Source: Lentisphaeria bacterium (GTDB lineage Bacteria > Verrucomicrobiota > Lentisphaeria > Oligosphaerales > Oligosphaeraceae). From it: 64,000 bases of DNA. The notes beneath the pieces were generated by a model, which did not search any database, was not told the origin of the DNA, and saw only the letters and a list, made by a program, of their open reading frames with translations. Shown one piece after another: positions 8,979 through 17,759 of the stretch. Made by a program: the position numbers and the translations under genes. The stretch lies in the NCBI GenBank assembly GCA_024405215.1, contig JAKSPB010000010.1, positions 1-64,000 on the forward strand. Direction: 5' to 3'. The number at the start of each line of letters is the position of its first letter. Position 1 is the first letter of the stretch.

Positions 8979-9150
8979 TGCAAAAGTCCATTTGAAGGCG
9001 CTTTTCAGGGATTTCCGAGACAGTTTCCTTCAATTGCGACAAGACGCAGCCATCTACGGCACGAAGCATCCCCCGTTGCCAAGGTCACGAAGGGCAAGCA
9101 TGGAGCAAAATGGCCGGGAAGCGCGAAAAACGACCGAAACGACTTTTGCG
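8979..9150 (+). repeat. dispersed repeat family B, copy B (full length, forward)
   Basis: About 172 bp from TGCAAAAGTCCATTTGAAGG to CGACTTTTGCG. The ends are imperfect inverted repeats. An internal core CTACGGCACGAAGCATCC is shared with copy C. It lies between the 5' end of the SorE-like gene and the 3' end of the small lipoprotein gene. An open frame crosses it in several copies, but no start codon is conserved. Confidence 0.8.
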
Positions 9151-9173
9151 GTGATCTCTACGGACGACTCGAA

Positions 9174-9389
9174 CTACATGTCCTTCAGGGCGTCGTCCAG
9201 CTCCTTGTTATGCTGGGCGTTCATCTGAGGGATCTGCTGCTTGGCCTTGTTGAGGGTCTTGCCGAGAGTGACGCCATAGTCAAGGGTCTCGCTCACGCCG
9301 TCGGTAATGGGCTTGTCCTGCTTTTCGCAGGAAGTGAAGATGGGCATCGCCAACACGGCGACCAGAACGAAGAACGCGATTTTTTTCAT
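9174..9389 (-). CDS. small predicted lipoprotein, function unknown
   Basis: 71 residues: MKKIAFFVLVAVLAMPIF, then TSC at residues 19-21, a Bacteroidetes/Lentisphaerae-style lipobox with Cys21 as the likely lipidated residue. The mature part is short (about 50 residues), polar and probably helical (LDYGVTLGKTLNKAKQQIPQ). I chose the ATG at 9387-9389 over an in-frame ATG 30 codons upstream because AAGGAG stands 9 bases before it and the signal peptide starts there. It is divergent from proS. I do not recognise the family. Confidence 0.75.
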   Translation of the reverse strand: MKKIAFFVLVAVLAMPIFTSCEKQDKPITDGVSETLDYGVTLGKTLNKAKQQIPQMNAQHNKELDDALKDM

Positions 9390-9604
9390 GTCAGTCAACT
9401 CCTTCATGAGACGATTCGAAAAAAATAGACGCATAAAGATGAAGTTTCCGTAATTTAATCGCCTTTTGCCGTATTCCATGAAGTTCGGAGTTCTTTTCAG
9501 AAGATATATTTTACTTTATCCGTCGTCGTGGCATCCGCAGCCCTTTGCCGTCCACGAAACGACCACCTTTGTCTTTCCAACCTTTCCACGGATTTTCTGT
9601 TACC

Positions 9605-11344
9605 ATGAGACTCTCTCAGATGATCGGCCAGCGCCTTCGGGAAGCCCCCCGCGACGCCCAGACTATTAGCCATAAATTCCTGGCACGCGGCGGCTACTGC
9701 CTGCCCGTCTCCGCCGGCATCTTCACCCTGCTCCCCCTGGGCTACCGCATCACGCAGAAAATCGAGCAGATCATCCGCGAAGAAATGGACGCCATCGGCG
9801 GACAGGAGCTCCTGATGCCCGTGGCGCTGACCGCCGAGCTCTGGCAGCAAAGCGGGCGCTGGGAAAGCGTGGGCGCCGAGCTTCTGCGCTTCAAGGACCG
9901 CAACGGCAAGGACATGATGCTGGGCATGACCCACGAAGAGGCCTGCGTCCACGCCGTCCGCGCCAACGTGAGCAGCTACAAGCAGCTCCCGTTGATGGTC
10001 TACCAGATCCAGACCAAGTACCGCGACGAGGCCCGTCCCCGCGCCGGTCTGATCCGCACCCGCGAATTCACCATGAAAGACGCGTACAGCTTCCACACCA
10101 CCCAGGAAGACCTGGAGCGCTACTACGTCATCTGCCATCAGGCCTACACACGCATCTTCAAGCGCATCGGCTTCAAGAACTTCATCAGCATCCAGGCAGA
10201 CTCCGGAATCTTCGGCGGGAACCGTTCCGACGAGTTCATGGCGATTGCCGACTGCGGCGAGGACACCCTCTTCGTCTCCCCCAACGGCAACTACCAGGCG
10301 AACCGGGAAGTCGCCTGCGCCAACCTGACCTACACTCCCGAAGAGCCCGCCCCCATCGAGAAGGTGGCCACGCCCCACGCCAAGACCATCGCCGAAGTGG
10401 CGGAATTCCTGGGCGTCGATGCCGCGCACACCTGCAAGGCAGTCTTCTACAAGGACTCCCAGGGCAAGCTGGTCTTCGTCAACATCCGCGGCGACCTGGA
10501 GGTCAACGAAACCAAACTGGCCAAGGTGGTGAAGGACTCCAACCTGGCCTTCGCCGACGACGAGCTGATCCGCTCCGTGGGCGCAGTTCCCGGCTTCGCC
10601 TCCCTGTATGGCCTGGACTTCAGCCAGATCCGCGTGGTCGTGGACCCCTCCGTCGTCCACTCCAACAACCTGGTGGCCGGTGCCAACGAAGAGCAGTTCC
10701 ACCTGAAGAACTTCAACTACGACCGTGACGTGGCCGACAAGGAACGCGTGATCGTGGCCGACATCGCCTGCGTACGCGACGGCGATCCCTCCCCTGTGGA
10801 TGGCGCGCCCCTGAAGCTGCTCCACGGCATCGAGATCGGAAACATCTTCCAGTTGGGCACAAAGTACTCCAAGCCCATGGAATGCAACTATCTGGACATG
10901 GACGGAAAGGCCAAGCCCATGATCATGGGCTGCTACGGAATCGGCGTCGGCCGCTCCGTCGCCGCCATCGTGGAACAGTGCCATGACGACTACGGCCCCA
11001 TCTGGCCCATGTCCATCGCCCCCTACCAGGTGCACATCATCGGCCTCAAGTACTCCGAGGAAGCCGTCAAGAACGCCTGCGAGACCCTCTACGCCGACCT
11101 GCGGAAGGCCGGTGTGGAAGTCCTGCTGGACGACCGGGGCGAGAAGGCGGGAAGCGCCTTCGCCGACGCCGACCTCATGGGCATCCCGTTGCGCGTGGTC
11201 ATTTCCCCCAAGACCCTGGCCACTGGCGAAGTGGAGTTCAAGCACCGCGACTGGGGCAAGAACTCCCAGATGCTCCCCCTGCAGGGACTTGTGGAGAAAC
11301 TCCAGGAGGAAATCCGCCAGGCACTTGCCGAATTGAACGCCTGA
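9605..11344 (+). CDS. proS: prolyl-tRNA synthetase (bacterial type with editing insertion)
   Basis: 579 residues from ATG at 9605 (MRLSQMIGQRLREAP). This is the usual N-terminus of bacterial ProRS; an upstream in-frame ATG would add 20 residues not typical of the family. Class II motifs are visible: motif 1 around GYRITQKIEQIIREEMDAIGG with the invariant Pro in LLMPVALT, motif 2 YQIQTKYRDEARPRAGLIRT with REFTMKDAYSFH, and motif 3 MGCYGIGVGRSVAAIVEQ. The YbaK-like editing insertion spans about residues 225-385. The anticodon-binding domain is at the end. It charges tRNA-Pro and edits Ala-tRNA-Pro. Confidence 0.96.
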   Translation: MRLSQMIGQRLREAPRDAQTISHKFLARGGYCLPVSAGIFTLLPLGYRITQKIEQIIREEMDAIGGQELLMPVALTAELWQQSGRWESVGAELLRFKDRNGKDMMLGMTHEEACVHAVRANVSSYKQLPLMVYQIQTKYRDEARPRAGLIRTREFTMKDAYSFHTTQEDLERYYVICHQAYTRIFKRIGFKNFISIQADSGIFGGNRSDEFMAIADCGEDTLFVSPNGNYQANREVACANLTYTPEEPAPIEKVATPHAKTIAEVAEFLGVDAAHTCKAVFYKDSQGKLVFVNIRGDLEVNETKLAKVVKDSNLAFADDELIRSVGAVPGFASLYGLDFSQIRVVVDPSVVHSNNLVAGANEEQFHLKNFNYDRDVADKERVIVADIACVRDGDPSPVDGAPLKLLHGIEIGNIFQLGTKYSKPMECNYLDMDGKAKPMIMGCYGIGVGRSVAAIVEQCHDDYGPIWPMSIAPYQVHIIGLKYSEEAVKNACETLYADLRKAGVEVLLDDRGEKAGSAFADADLMGIPLRVVISPKTLATGEVEFKHRDWGKNSQMLPLQGLVEKLQEEIRQALAELNA

Positions 11345-11379
11345 TTCAACCTTTCACCCTGCCCAACGAGGAGAGAGCC

Positions 11380-12177
11380 ATGCCAGTCTGCCGAGTCTAC
11401 GATGCTACAGGGAAAGAACTGTCACAATGCAGTACCGATGCGTTCCTCCCATTCGCCAAGATCTTCTTCGGACGCTCGTCGCAGTGCGATGTCTCTCTGA
11501 AGGCCGTCGCCGACAGCAACATCTCGCGCCAGCACTTCTATGTCCAGGAGAGCATGACCAAGCAGTGGGGCATCTATGACAACGACTCCCGGGCCGGCAT
11601 CATCCTCAATGGACACAAGGTCAAGTCCGCAGACCTCTACGACGGAATCGTCGTCCGCTTCGGACAGCTCTTCTTCACCTTCGGCGACAAGGGCGTCCCA
11701 TCCCACTTCCGCCTGGCCTGGACGGACCGGAACGGCCAGATCCAGCGGGCGTTCCTCTGGGAAGGCGTCAACAGCATCGGCGCCTCCCACGACAACTACG
11801 TGACAATCCGCGAAGGAAATGTCTCCCGCTTCCATTGCAACATCGTCGTCCATGGCAACGAGGCGGAATTGAGGCAGACGAACTCCATGCTGGACTTGGA
11901 CGTCAATGGCGAATCCATCACCCAGGAAAGCGCCATACTGAAATCCGGCGACACCTTCACCATGGCCGGATTCCCCGTGGAGATCGAGTGGGTTGATACG
12001 GTGACGAAACGCGCCATCTTGGTTCGCTCCCCGGAGGAAATCGCCAAACGCGAGAAGAACTTCAAGACCCTCAAGAACAACAACCTGCTGATCAAATACT
12101 GTTTTCTGGGAACGGCGGTGCTTTTCCTGATCGCCTTGGCACTCTGGATGCTCAGCCTAATCCCCGGTATCCGATAG
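11380..12177 (+). CDS. FHA-domain protein with two FHA modules and a C-terminal membrane anchor
   Basis: 265 residues. The first FHA domain (about 25-95) has FFGRSSQCDVSL, SNISRQHFYV and the closing N in GIILNGHKV, all signature positions for phosphothreonine binding. A second, weaker FHA-like module (about 125-200) has NSIGASHDNYVTI, NVSRFHCNIV and LDVNGESI. A single transmembrane helix (about 238-258, YCFLGTAVLFLIALALWML) ends the protein, so the FHA domains face the cytoplasm. AGGAGAG precedes ATG. It sits 35 bases after proS and 49 before mgtE. No Ser/Thr kinase is in the window, so its partner is unknown. Confidence 0.85.
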   Translation: MPVCRVYDATGKELSQCSTDAFLPFAKIFFGRSSQCDVSLKAVADSNISRQHFYVQESMTKQWGIYDNDSRAGIILNGHKVKSADLYDGIVVRFGQLFFTFGDKGVPSHFRLAWTDRNGQIQRAFLWEGVNSIGASHDNYVTIREGNVSRFHCNIVVHGNEAELRQTNSMLDLDVNGESITQESAILKSGDTFTMAGFPVEIEWVDTVTKRAILVRSPEEIAKREKNFKTLKNNNLLIKYCFLGTAVLFLIALALWMLSLIPGIR

Positions 12178-12226
12178 GCGTCTCTCAAACCGATTGTGTC
12201 CTGCCTGTTTTTCGGAATGAAAGCCT

Positions 12227-13582
12227 ATGGGCAAGCTTGAAGAACTCTTGAAAACCAATAACTTCTCTATCGTCCAGCGCGAATTGCAGGAGATGAATCC
12301 TGTGGATATCGCGAACGAAATGGGAGAATTGGATACCACCGACATGATCCGGGTATTCCGGCTCATGTCCAAGGAACTGGCCGCGGAAGTCTTCGCCTAT
12401 CTGGATGAAAACGACCACCAGACCATCGCGCGTCAGCTCTCCACGGAAGAGGCGCAGCATCTGGTCGAGGACATGTCCTTGGACGATGCGGTCGACTTCC
12501 TGGACGAACTGCCCAGCGACATGGTCCGGAACATCCTGGCCAAAGCGGACCCCGACACCCGCAAGCTGATCAATACGTTCCTGAAGTATCCCGACAACTC
12601 CGCAGGCAGCCTGATGACCGTGGAGTTCGTCCGTCTCTATGAGACACAGACTTGCAAGGAAGCCATCGCCTACGTCCGAAGCAGCGGCATCGAGAAGGAG
12701 ACCATCTATACCTGCTACGTCACGGACCAGTCCACCCACCTGACCGGCATCGTCTCCCTCCGGGAAATCCTGACCAACAAGGACGAGACGCTGATCCGCG
12801 ACATCATGAGTACGGACTTCGTCTCCGCCACCACGCTGGAAGACCAGGAGCAGATTGCCCAGGACTTCAAGAAATACGACCTGATTGCCATGCCCGTGCT
12901 GGACATGGAACAACGAATCGTCGGCATCATCACCGTCGACGATATCATGGACGTCATCGAAGACGAGCAGACGGAGGACCTGGAGCGCATCGCCGGTATG
13001 CAGCACGCGGAAAAGGGCTATCTGGATTCCAGCGTCTGGGAACTGTCGAAGAATCGCATCATCTGGCTAATGGTGCTCATGGTTTCGGCGACCATAACGG
13101 CGAGTGTCATTACGCGCTTCAACAAATTGCTGGAAGGCATGATTGCCTTGACCGCATTCATCCCGATGCTGATGGACACGGGCGGCAACTCAGGAAGTCA
13201 GGCTTCCACGCTAATGGTGCGTGGTCTCGCGGTCGGCGAGGTCACTTTGCACGACTGGCGAAAGGTCATCTGGAAGGAACTGCGCGTAGGCTTCGTGTGC
13301 GCATCCATTCTTGGAACCGTCAATTTCCTGCGAATCATGGCGTTCAACCAAGCGACATGGCAAGTGAATCTCGTGGTCAATCTGACGCTGTTCTTCACGG
13401 TGATGGTTGCCAAGACGCTGGGAAGTTCCATGCCTATGGCGGCACGGCTTGCCCATCTTGATCCAGCCCTGATGGCCAGTCCCATGCTTACCACAATGGT
13501 TGACCTCTTTACGCTTCTCATCTACTTCACTATCGCCACGAAGCTTCTGCCCATGCTGGGCGTGGCGCTGACGGGAATGTGA
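12227..13582 (+). CDS. mgtE: magnesium transporter MgtE
   Basis: 451 residues, the standard MgtE size. The N-terminal superhelical domain (about 1-130) has MSKELAAEVFAYLDENDHQ and LSLDDAVDFLDELP-type repeats. Two CBS domains (about 135-255) include MSTDFVSATTLEDQEQIAQDF and VDDIMDVIEDEQTED. The plug helix leads to five membrane helices (about 280-450) with the conserved LTAFIPMLMDTGGNSGSQAS that lines the ion pore. MgtE is a gated Mg2+ channel whose cytoplasmic domains sense internal Mg2+. Dihydroorotase begins 16 bases after the stop, so transcription is probably continuous. Confidence 0.95.
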   Translation: MGKLEELLKTNNFSIVQRELQEMNPVDIANEMGELDTTDMIRVFRLMSKELAAEVFAYLDENDHQTIARQLSTEEAQHLVEDMSLDDAVDFLDELPSDMVRNILAKADPDTRKLINTFLKYPDNSAGSLMTVEFVRLYETQTCKEAIAYVRSSGIEKETIYTCYVTDQSTHLTGIVSLREILTNKDETLIRDIMSTDFVSATTLEDQEQIAQDFKKYDLIAMPVLDMEQRIVGIITVDDIMDVIEDEQTEDLERIAGMQHAEKGYLDSSVWELSKNRIIWLMVLMVSATITASVITRFNKLLEGMIALTAFIPMLMDTGGNSGSQASTLMVRGLAVGEVTLHDWRKVIWKELRVGFVCASILGTVNFLRIMAFNQATWQVNLVVNLTLFFTVMVAKTLGSSMPMAARLAHLDPALMASPMLTTMVDLFTLLIYFTIATKLLPMLGVALTGM

Positions 13583-13598
13583 TGTTCGCACGAATCAA

Positions 13599-14609
13599 AT
13601 GTTGACTGTTCCTGCATTCATAGATTTGCATGTCCATCTCCGGGAGCCAGGCCAGACCCACAAGGGAGACATCGCGCACGAGACCCGCGCTGCCGTCGCC
13701 GGCGGCTTCCGGACTGTCGTAGCCATGCCGAACACCACGCCCCCCGTGGATACGCCGAAGCGCTTTAAAATGGTCCAGGAGCTTCTGGAAAAGAATGCCG
13801 CCTGCCGCGTCATCCAATGCGCCTGCATGACAAAAGAACGGGCAGGGAAGGAACCTACGGATGCCCAGGCGCTCAAAGAAGCGGGCGTCATCGCCCTCTC
13901 CGACGATGGCTCCACCACGCAGGACGCAGGCGTCATGCGGGAAGTCGCCTACCGGGCGGCCGAAGCAGGCCTGCCGCTCATCGACCACTGCGAAGACGGC
14001 CCGTCCACCCGCCGCGGCGAAATCGCCATGGTAGAGCGTGATCTGGAAATTTGCCGCGAAACAGGCGCCCGTTTCCACCTTCAACACCTCTCTGCCAGAG
14101 AAGCGGTGGAACTCCTGGGCGCCGCGCTTTCCAGCGGGCTGCCGGTCTCCGGGGAAGCCACGCCGCATCATCTGGCGCTCACCCAGGAAGCCGTCGCCCG
14201 CTGGGGCACCAGCGCAAAGATGGCGCCGCCGCTCCGCGAGGAAGCCGACCGGCAGGCGCTACTGTCCGCGGTGGCCAGCGGCATCATCAGCGTCATCGCC
14301 ACTGACCACGCGCCTCATTCCGCAGAAGAAAAAGCCAAGCCTTTCGACGAAGCGCCCAACGGCATCATCGGCCTGGAGGCTGCCTTCTCCGTCTGCAACC
14401 GCGTCCTGGTCCATAGCGGCCTCATGACGCTGGATGCCTTGATCGAGCGCCTGACCACCGGCCCTGCCAAAGTCCTGGGCATCCCTCTCCCCCCGGAAAC
14501 CATCGTCATCGAGCCCGAAGGCGACTGGCTTCTGCCGCAGCCGGCCTTCTCAAAGGCCTCCAACTGCCCCTGGAACGGCTATCCCGGCTGGGGACGCGTC
14601 CTCGCCTAA
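13599..14609 (+). CDS. pyrC: dihydroorotase, short form
   Basis: 336 residues with clear amidohydrolase motifs: FIDLHVHLREPGQTHKGDI (first metal His pair and substrate Arg), AMPNTTPPVD, LIDHCEDG, FHLQHLSA, GEATPHHLALT and the metal Asp in VIATDHAPHS. It forms N-carbamoyl-aspartate/dihydroorotate in pyrimidine synthesis. Class I enzymes usually have about 420 residues; this one starts almost directly at HVH and stops early, so the flanking beta-sandwich composed of both termini is largely missing. The frame is closed by a stop at 13569 with no other ATG, so the short start is forced. It could be a genuine short lineage variant or a trimmed gene. No other pyr gene is adjacent. Confidence 0.85.
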   Translation: MLTVPAFIDLHVHLREPGQTHKGDIAHETRAAVAGGFRTVVAMPNTTPPVDTPKRFKMVQELLEKNAACRVIQCACMTKERAGKEPTDAQALKEAGVIALSDDGSTTQDAGVMREVAYRAAEAGLPLIDHCEDGPSTRRGEIAMVERDLEICRETGARFHLQHLSAREAVELLGAALSSGLPVSGEATPHHLALTQEAVARWGTSAKMAPPLREEADRQALLSAVASGIISVIATDHAPHSAEEKAKPFDEAPNGIIGLEAAFSVCNRVLVHSGLMTLDALIERLTTGPAKVLGIPLPPETIVIEPEGDWLLPQPAFSKASNCPWNGYPGWGRVLA

Positions 14610-14627
14610 CGAAAATCTCGAGGAATT

Positions 14628-14799
14628 CGCAAAAGTCGCCTTGGACGCTTTCCGCGATTTCAGGGCATTTTTCTCCAAGCCTGTCCTCCGCAGCCATGAC
14701 GAAGGAGGATGCTTCGCGTCGTAGCGGTCTACGCCTTGGCGCACTGGAAGCGAACTGCCTCCGAAATCCCTGGACAGCGCCTTCAAATGGACTTTTTCC
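14628..14799 (-). repeat. dispersed repeat family B, copy C (full length, reverse)
   Basis: Reading the minus strand: GGAAAAAGTCCATTTGAAGG, GGGATTTCGGAGGCAGTT, core CTACGACGCGAAGCATCCTC, ending GCGACTTTTGCG. Both ends align as imperfect inverted repeats (GCAAAAGTCxxxTTgxAcGCTTT...GATTTC). It fills the spacer between pyrC and the glycyl-tRNA synthetase gene. Confidence 0.8.
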
Positions 14800-14857
14800 A
14801 TTCCCTCTCCTTTTTGTCTTTTATCCCCCCCACCCTGAAATAAGGAAACACACGATT

Positions 14858-16222
14858 ATGGCCAACGAAGAAAACGCCGCGGCGACCGCGGTCAATTCCA
14901 CTGAATTCATGAACAAGCTGACCTCCCTGTGCAAGCGCCGGGGAATGATCTTCCAGAGTTCGGAGATCTATGGCGGCTTCAACGGCTTCTGGGACTACGG
15001 CCCCAATGGCGCCCCCCTGAAGCGCTCCGTCGAGCGTGCCTGGTGGAAGTACATGGTCGAAGACCGCGACAACGTGGTGGGTCTGGACTCCACCATCATC
15101 TGCCATCCTGAAGTCTGGCGGGCCTCCGGCCACGTGGACCACTTCTCCGACCTGATGACCGACTGCAAGGACTGCAAGAAGCGCTGGCGCTACGACCAGC
15201 TCCCCGAGCCCGGCGTCTGCCCTGCCTGCGGCAGCCACAACATGACCGAGCCCCGCGAGTTCAACCTGATGATGAAGACTTTCGTGGGCCCGGTCTTCGA
15301 CGAGGACCACAAAGCCTATCTCCGCGCCGAGACCTGCCAGCCTATCTTCGTGGACTTCAACACCATCCGCATCGCCACCCGCAAGGCCCTGCCCTTCGGC
15401 ATCGCCCAGACCGGAAAGGCCTTCCGCAACGAGATCAATCCCCGCAATTTCACCTTCCGCTCCCGCGAATTCATGCAGATGGAGATGGAATTCTTCTGCG
15501 AGGACGACGGCTCCCTCGACTGGTTCGAATACTGGCGCAAAGAGCGCTGGAATTTCTACACCAAGGTCCTGCGCATCCCCGAAAACAAGCTCCGCTGGCA
15601 CTGGCACGACAAGCTGGCGCACTACGCCAAGCAGGCCGTCGACATCGAGTTCCTCTTCCCCTTCGGATGGGATGAAATCGAAGGCATCCACCACCGCGGC
15701 ACTTGGGATATGTCCCAGCACGCAAAGTTCTCCGGCGAAAACGCCGCCTGCTCCGTCTTCGACGCCGAGACCAAGACGACCCACTTCCCCACCGTCGTCG
15801 AGACTTCCTGCGGTCTGGATCGCATCTGCCTAATGCTCCTCTGCAACGCCTACGAGGAAGACACCGCCGCCACCAAGAAGACCGACAAGGATGAAGACAT
15901 CCGCGTGGTCCTCCACCTGCCGGCCCTCGTCGCCCCCGTCCAGGCGGCCGTCCTGCCGCTCTCCAAGAAGCTGGAGGGTCCCGCCAAGGAGCTCCAGGCC
16001 GTTCTCCGCGCCAACGACATCCGCACCGATTACGATGACACCGGCTCCATCGGCAAGCGCTATCGCCGCCAGGACGAAATCGGCACGCCTTTCTGCGTGA
16101 CCTACGACTTCGACTCCGAGAACGACCACGCTGTCACCGTCCGCAACCGCGACACCATGCAGCAGGAGCGCATCGCCATCGCGGATCTCCCCGCGAAACT
16201 CTTCACCTTGATCCGCGCCTAA
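14858..16222 (+). CDS. glyQS: glycyl-tRNA synthetase, dimeric single-chain type
   Basis: 454 residues from ATG at 14858 (MANEENAAATAV). An upstream in-frame ATG would translate through repeat copy C and is rejected. Typical alpha2-GlyRS motifs are present: LCKRRGMIFQSSEIYGGFNG, YGPNGAPLKRSVERAWWK, GHVDHFSDLMTDC, a zinc-knuckle-like CKDCKK...CPACGSHN, RNEINPRNFTFRSREFMQME (motif 2) and VETSCGLDRICLMLL (motif 3). The anticodon-binding domain ends at DLPAKLFTLI. It charges tRNA-Gly. Confidence 0.95.
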   Translation: MANEENAAATAVNSTEFMNKLTSLCKRRGMIFQSSEIYGGFNGFWDYGPNGAPLKRSVERAWWKYMVEDRDNVVGLDSTIICHPEVWRASGHVDHFSDLMTDCKDCKKRWRYDQLPEPGVCPACGSHNMTEPREFNLMMKTFVGPVFDEDHKAYLRAETCQPIFVDFNTIRIATRKALPFGIAQTGKAFRNEINPRNFTFRSREFMQMEMEFFCEDDGSLDWFEYWRKERWNFYTKVLRIPENKLRWHWHDKLAHYAKQAVDIEFLFPFGWDEIEGIHHRGTWDMSQHAKFSGENAACSVFDAETKTTHFPTVVETSCGLDRICLMLLCNAYEEDTAATKKTDKDEDIRVVLHLPALVAPVQAAVLPLSKKLEGPAKELQAVLRANDIRTDYDDTGSIGKRYRRQDEIGTPFCVTYDFDSENDHAVTVRNRDTMQQERIAIADLPAKLFTLIRA

Positions 16223-16246
16223 GGCGCCATCTCCCGACCTCCCAGC

Positions 16247-16330
16247 CCCGGAGCGCAGGCTCCGGGCACTGGGCAGGACGCCCCGCGTCAATCGGCGCGT
16301 CCCACGTCAATCGGCGCGTCCCGCGTCAAA
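16247..16330 (+). repeat. hairpin plus direct repeat in the glyQS-ctp spacer
   Basis: CCCGGAGC (16247-16254), loop GCAG, GCTCCGGG (16259-16266) makes a perfect 8-bp hairpin, a possible terminator without T-run. It is followed by two copies of CGTCAATCGGCGCGTCCC (about 16286-16303 and 16305-16322) and a third partial CGTCAA. The loop and stem resemble the central hairpin of repeat family A. Confidence 0.6.
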
Positions 16331-16377
16331 GCTAGTTATCCAACGGGTCGGACAACTATCCCCTTCCCTTATCCCCT

Positions 16378-17757
16378 ATGAAAAATCTCCTCTACGTCAT
16401 TGTCGCCGCATTGCTGATCGGCAATGCCGCCTTCGGTTATCGCGTCTATTGCAAGGAAACGCCGAAGGACAGCAAGGAGGTCATGGAAAAGCTGGAACTC
16501 TTCATGGAGGTTTTCCAGCAAGTCCGCGCCAACTACGTTGACGCAGAAGATATCAAAATCGACGACCTTTTCAACAATGCCATCAAGGGCATGGTCTATT
16601 CCCTGGATCCCTTCAGCGAATATATGACGCCCTCTGAATTCAAGGACTTCCAGGAACAGGAGCAGGACTCCTTCGGCGGCATCGGCGTCCAGGTCCAGAT
16701 GCGCGATAGCTACCTGACCGTCAGTTCCCCCATGAAGGGCACTCCCGCCGCCCAGGCAGGCATACTCTCCGGCGACCAGATCATCGCCATTGACGGCGAG
16801 GACCAGACCGGCAAGAGCACCGACGAGGTCATCCGCAAGCTCCGCGGCGAGCCTGGCAGCGCCGTCACCCTCACCATCAAGCGCCCCGAGGAACCCGAAC
16901 CGCTGGAAATCACGCTGAAGCGCATGAAGATCGAAAATCCCAGCATCAACGACATCCACGTCATCGAGGGCACCAAGACCGGCTATCTCCGAGTGGAATG
17001 GTTCGCCGAGCCCACCGCGAAGCAGTTCGAGAAAGCCTTGCAGACGCTGGAGGACGAGGGCATCGACAGCCTGGTCATCGACCTGCGAAACAATCCAGGC
17101 GGACGAGTGGATGTCTGCGTCGGAATCCTCAACTTCCTCCTGCCGCCAAACTCCCTGGTGGCCACGCTGGAAGGCCGGGATCCCAAGAACCAGACCTCCT
17201 ACAGCACCCGCGGGACCCCATACCACTTCCCGGATACCATCCCCATCGCCGTCCTGGGCAACAGGGGCACCGCCTCCGCAGCGGAAATCACCATCAGCAG
17301 CCTGCGCGACTACCACCGCGCCGTCTTCATCGGCGAACGCACCTTCGGAAAAGCCCTGGTCCAGGACGTCATGGATCTGGGCGGCGGACACGCCGTCAAA
17401 TTCACCGTGGCGAAATACTACACCAAGCTGCGCACCCCCATCCAGGGCCGTGGCATCCGTCCGGACATCCGCAGCAGACTCTCCCGGCATGACTTCATCG
17501 CCATCAACAACGCCGATGGCATGGCAGCCGCAGACAAGATCGACCCCAACATCCAGGCCGCGCTGAAATTCTTCGCGGAAGGTGCCCAATGGCCCGTCTA
17601 TGAAGGCGAAAAGGAAGGCGACTACGCGGATGTGCTGCCTCAATGGCAGCGTGACGAAAATCGTCATTACAGGCTCTACGACTACGACATCTACGGCACG
17701 GAGACGGTCGATCCCGCCGACAAGGCCGAAACCACCACTCCCCAGGAGAACATGTAA
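16378..17757 (+). CDS. ctpA: carboxyl-terminal processing protease (S41A)
   Basis: 459 residues. An N-terminal signal/anchor (about 1-22, LLYVIVAALLIGNAAFGY) sends it across the membrane. A PDZ domain (about 98-180) has FGGIGVQVQMRDSYLTVSSP and AGILSGDQIIAIDGE. The S41 protease domain has the catalytic Ser in NRGTASAAEI and Lys in GERTFGKALVQ, preceded by LVIDLRNNPGGRVD. These periplasmic proteases trim or degrade C-terminal tails of envelope proteins. dapB starts 2 bases after its stop, so the two are co-transcribed. Confidence 0.94.
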   Translation: MKNLLYVIVAALLIGNAAFGYRVYCKETPKDSKEVMEKLELFMEVFQQVRANYVDAEDIKIDDLFNNAIKGMVYSLDPFSEYMTPSEFKDFQEQEQDSFGGIGVQVQMRDSYLTVSSPMKGTPAAQAGILSGDQIIAIDGEDQTGKSTDEVIRKLRGEPGSAVTLTIKRPEEPEPLEITLKRMKIENPSINDIHVIEGTKTGYLRVEWFAEPTAKQFEKALQTLEDEGIDSLVIDLRNNPGGRVDVCVGILNFLLPPNSLVATLEGRDPKNQTSYSTRGTPYHFPDTIPIAVLGNRGTASAAEITISSLRDYHRAVFIGERTFGKALVQDVMDLGGGHAVKFTVAKYYTKLRTPIQGRGIRPDIRSRLSRHDFIAINNADGMAAADKIDPNIQAALKFFAEGAQWPVYEGEKEGDYADVLPQWQRDENRHYRLYDYDIYGTETVDPADKAETTTPQENM

Positions 17758-17759
17758 CC

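Noticed and set aside
8935-9228. Small peptides reading KVHLKALFRDF in several spacers as a gene family
   Set aside because: The shared protein string arises from repeat family B; starts, stops and frames are not conserved between copies.
9497-11245. 582-codon minus-strand frame opposite proS
   Set aside because: proS is unambiguous; the antisense product is His/Gly/Val-rich and shows no motif.
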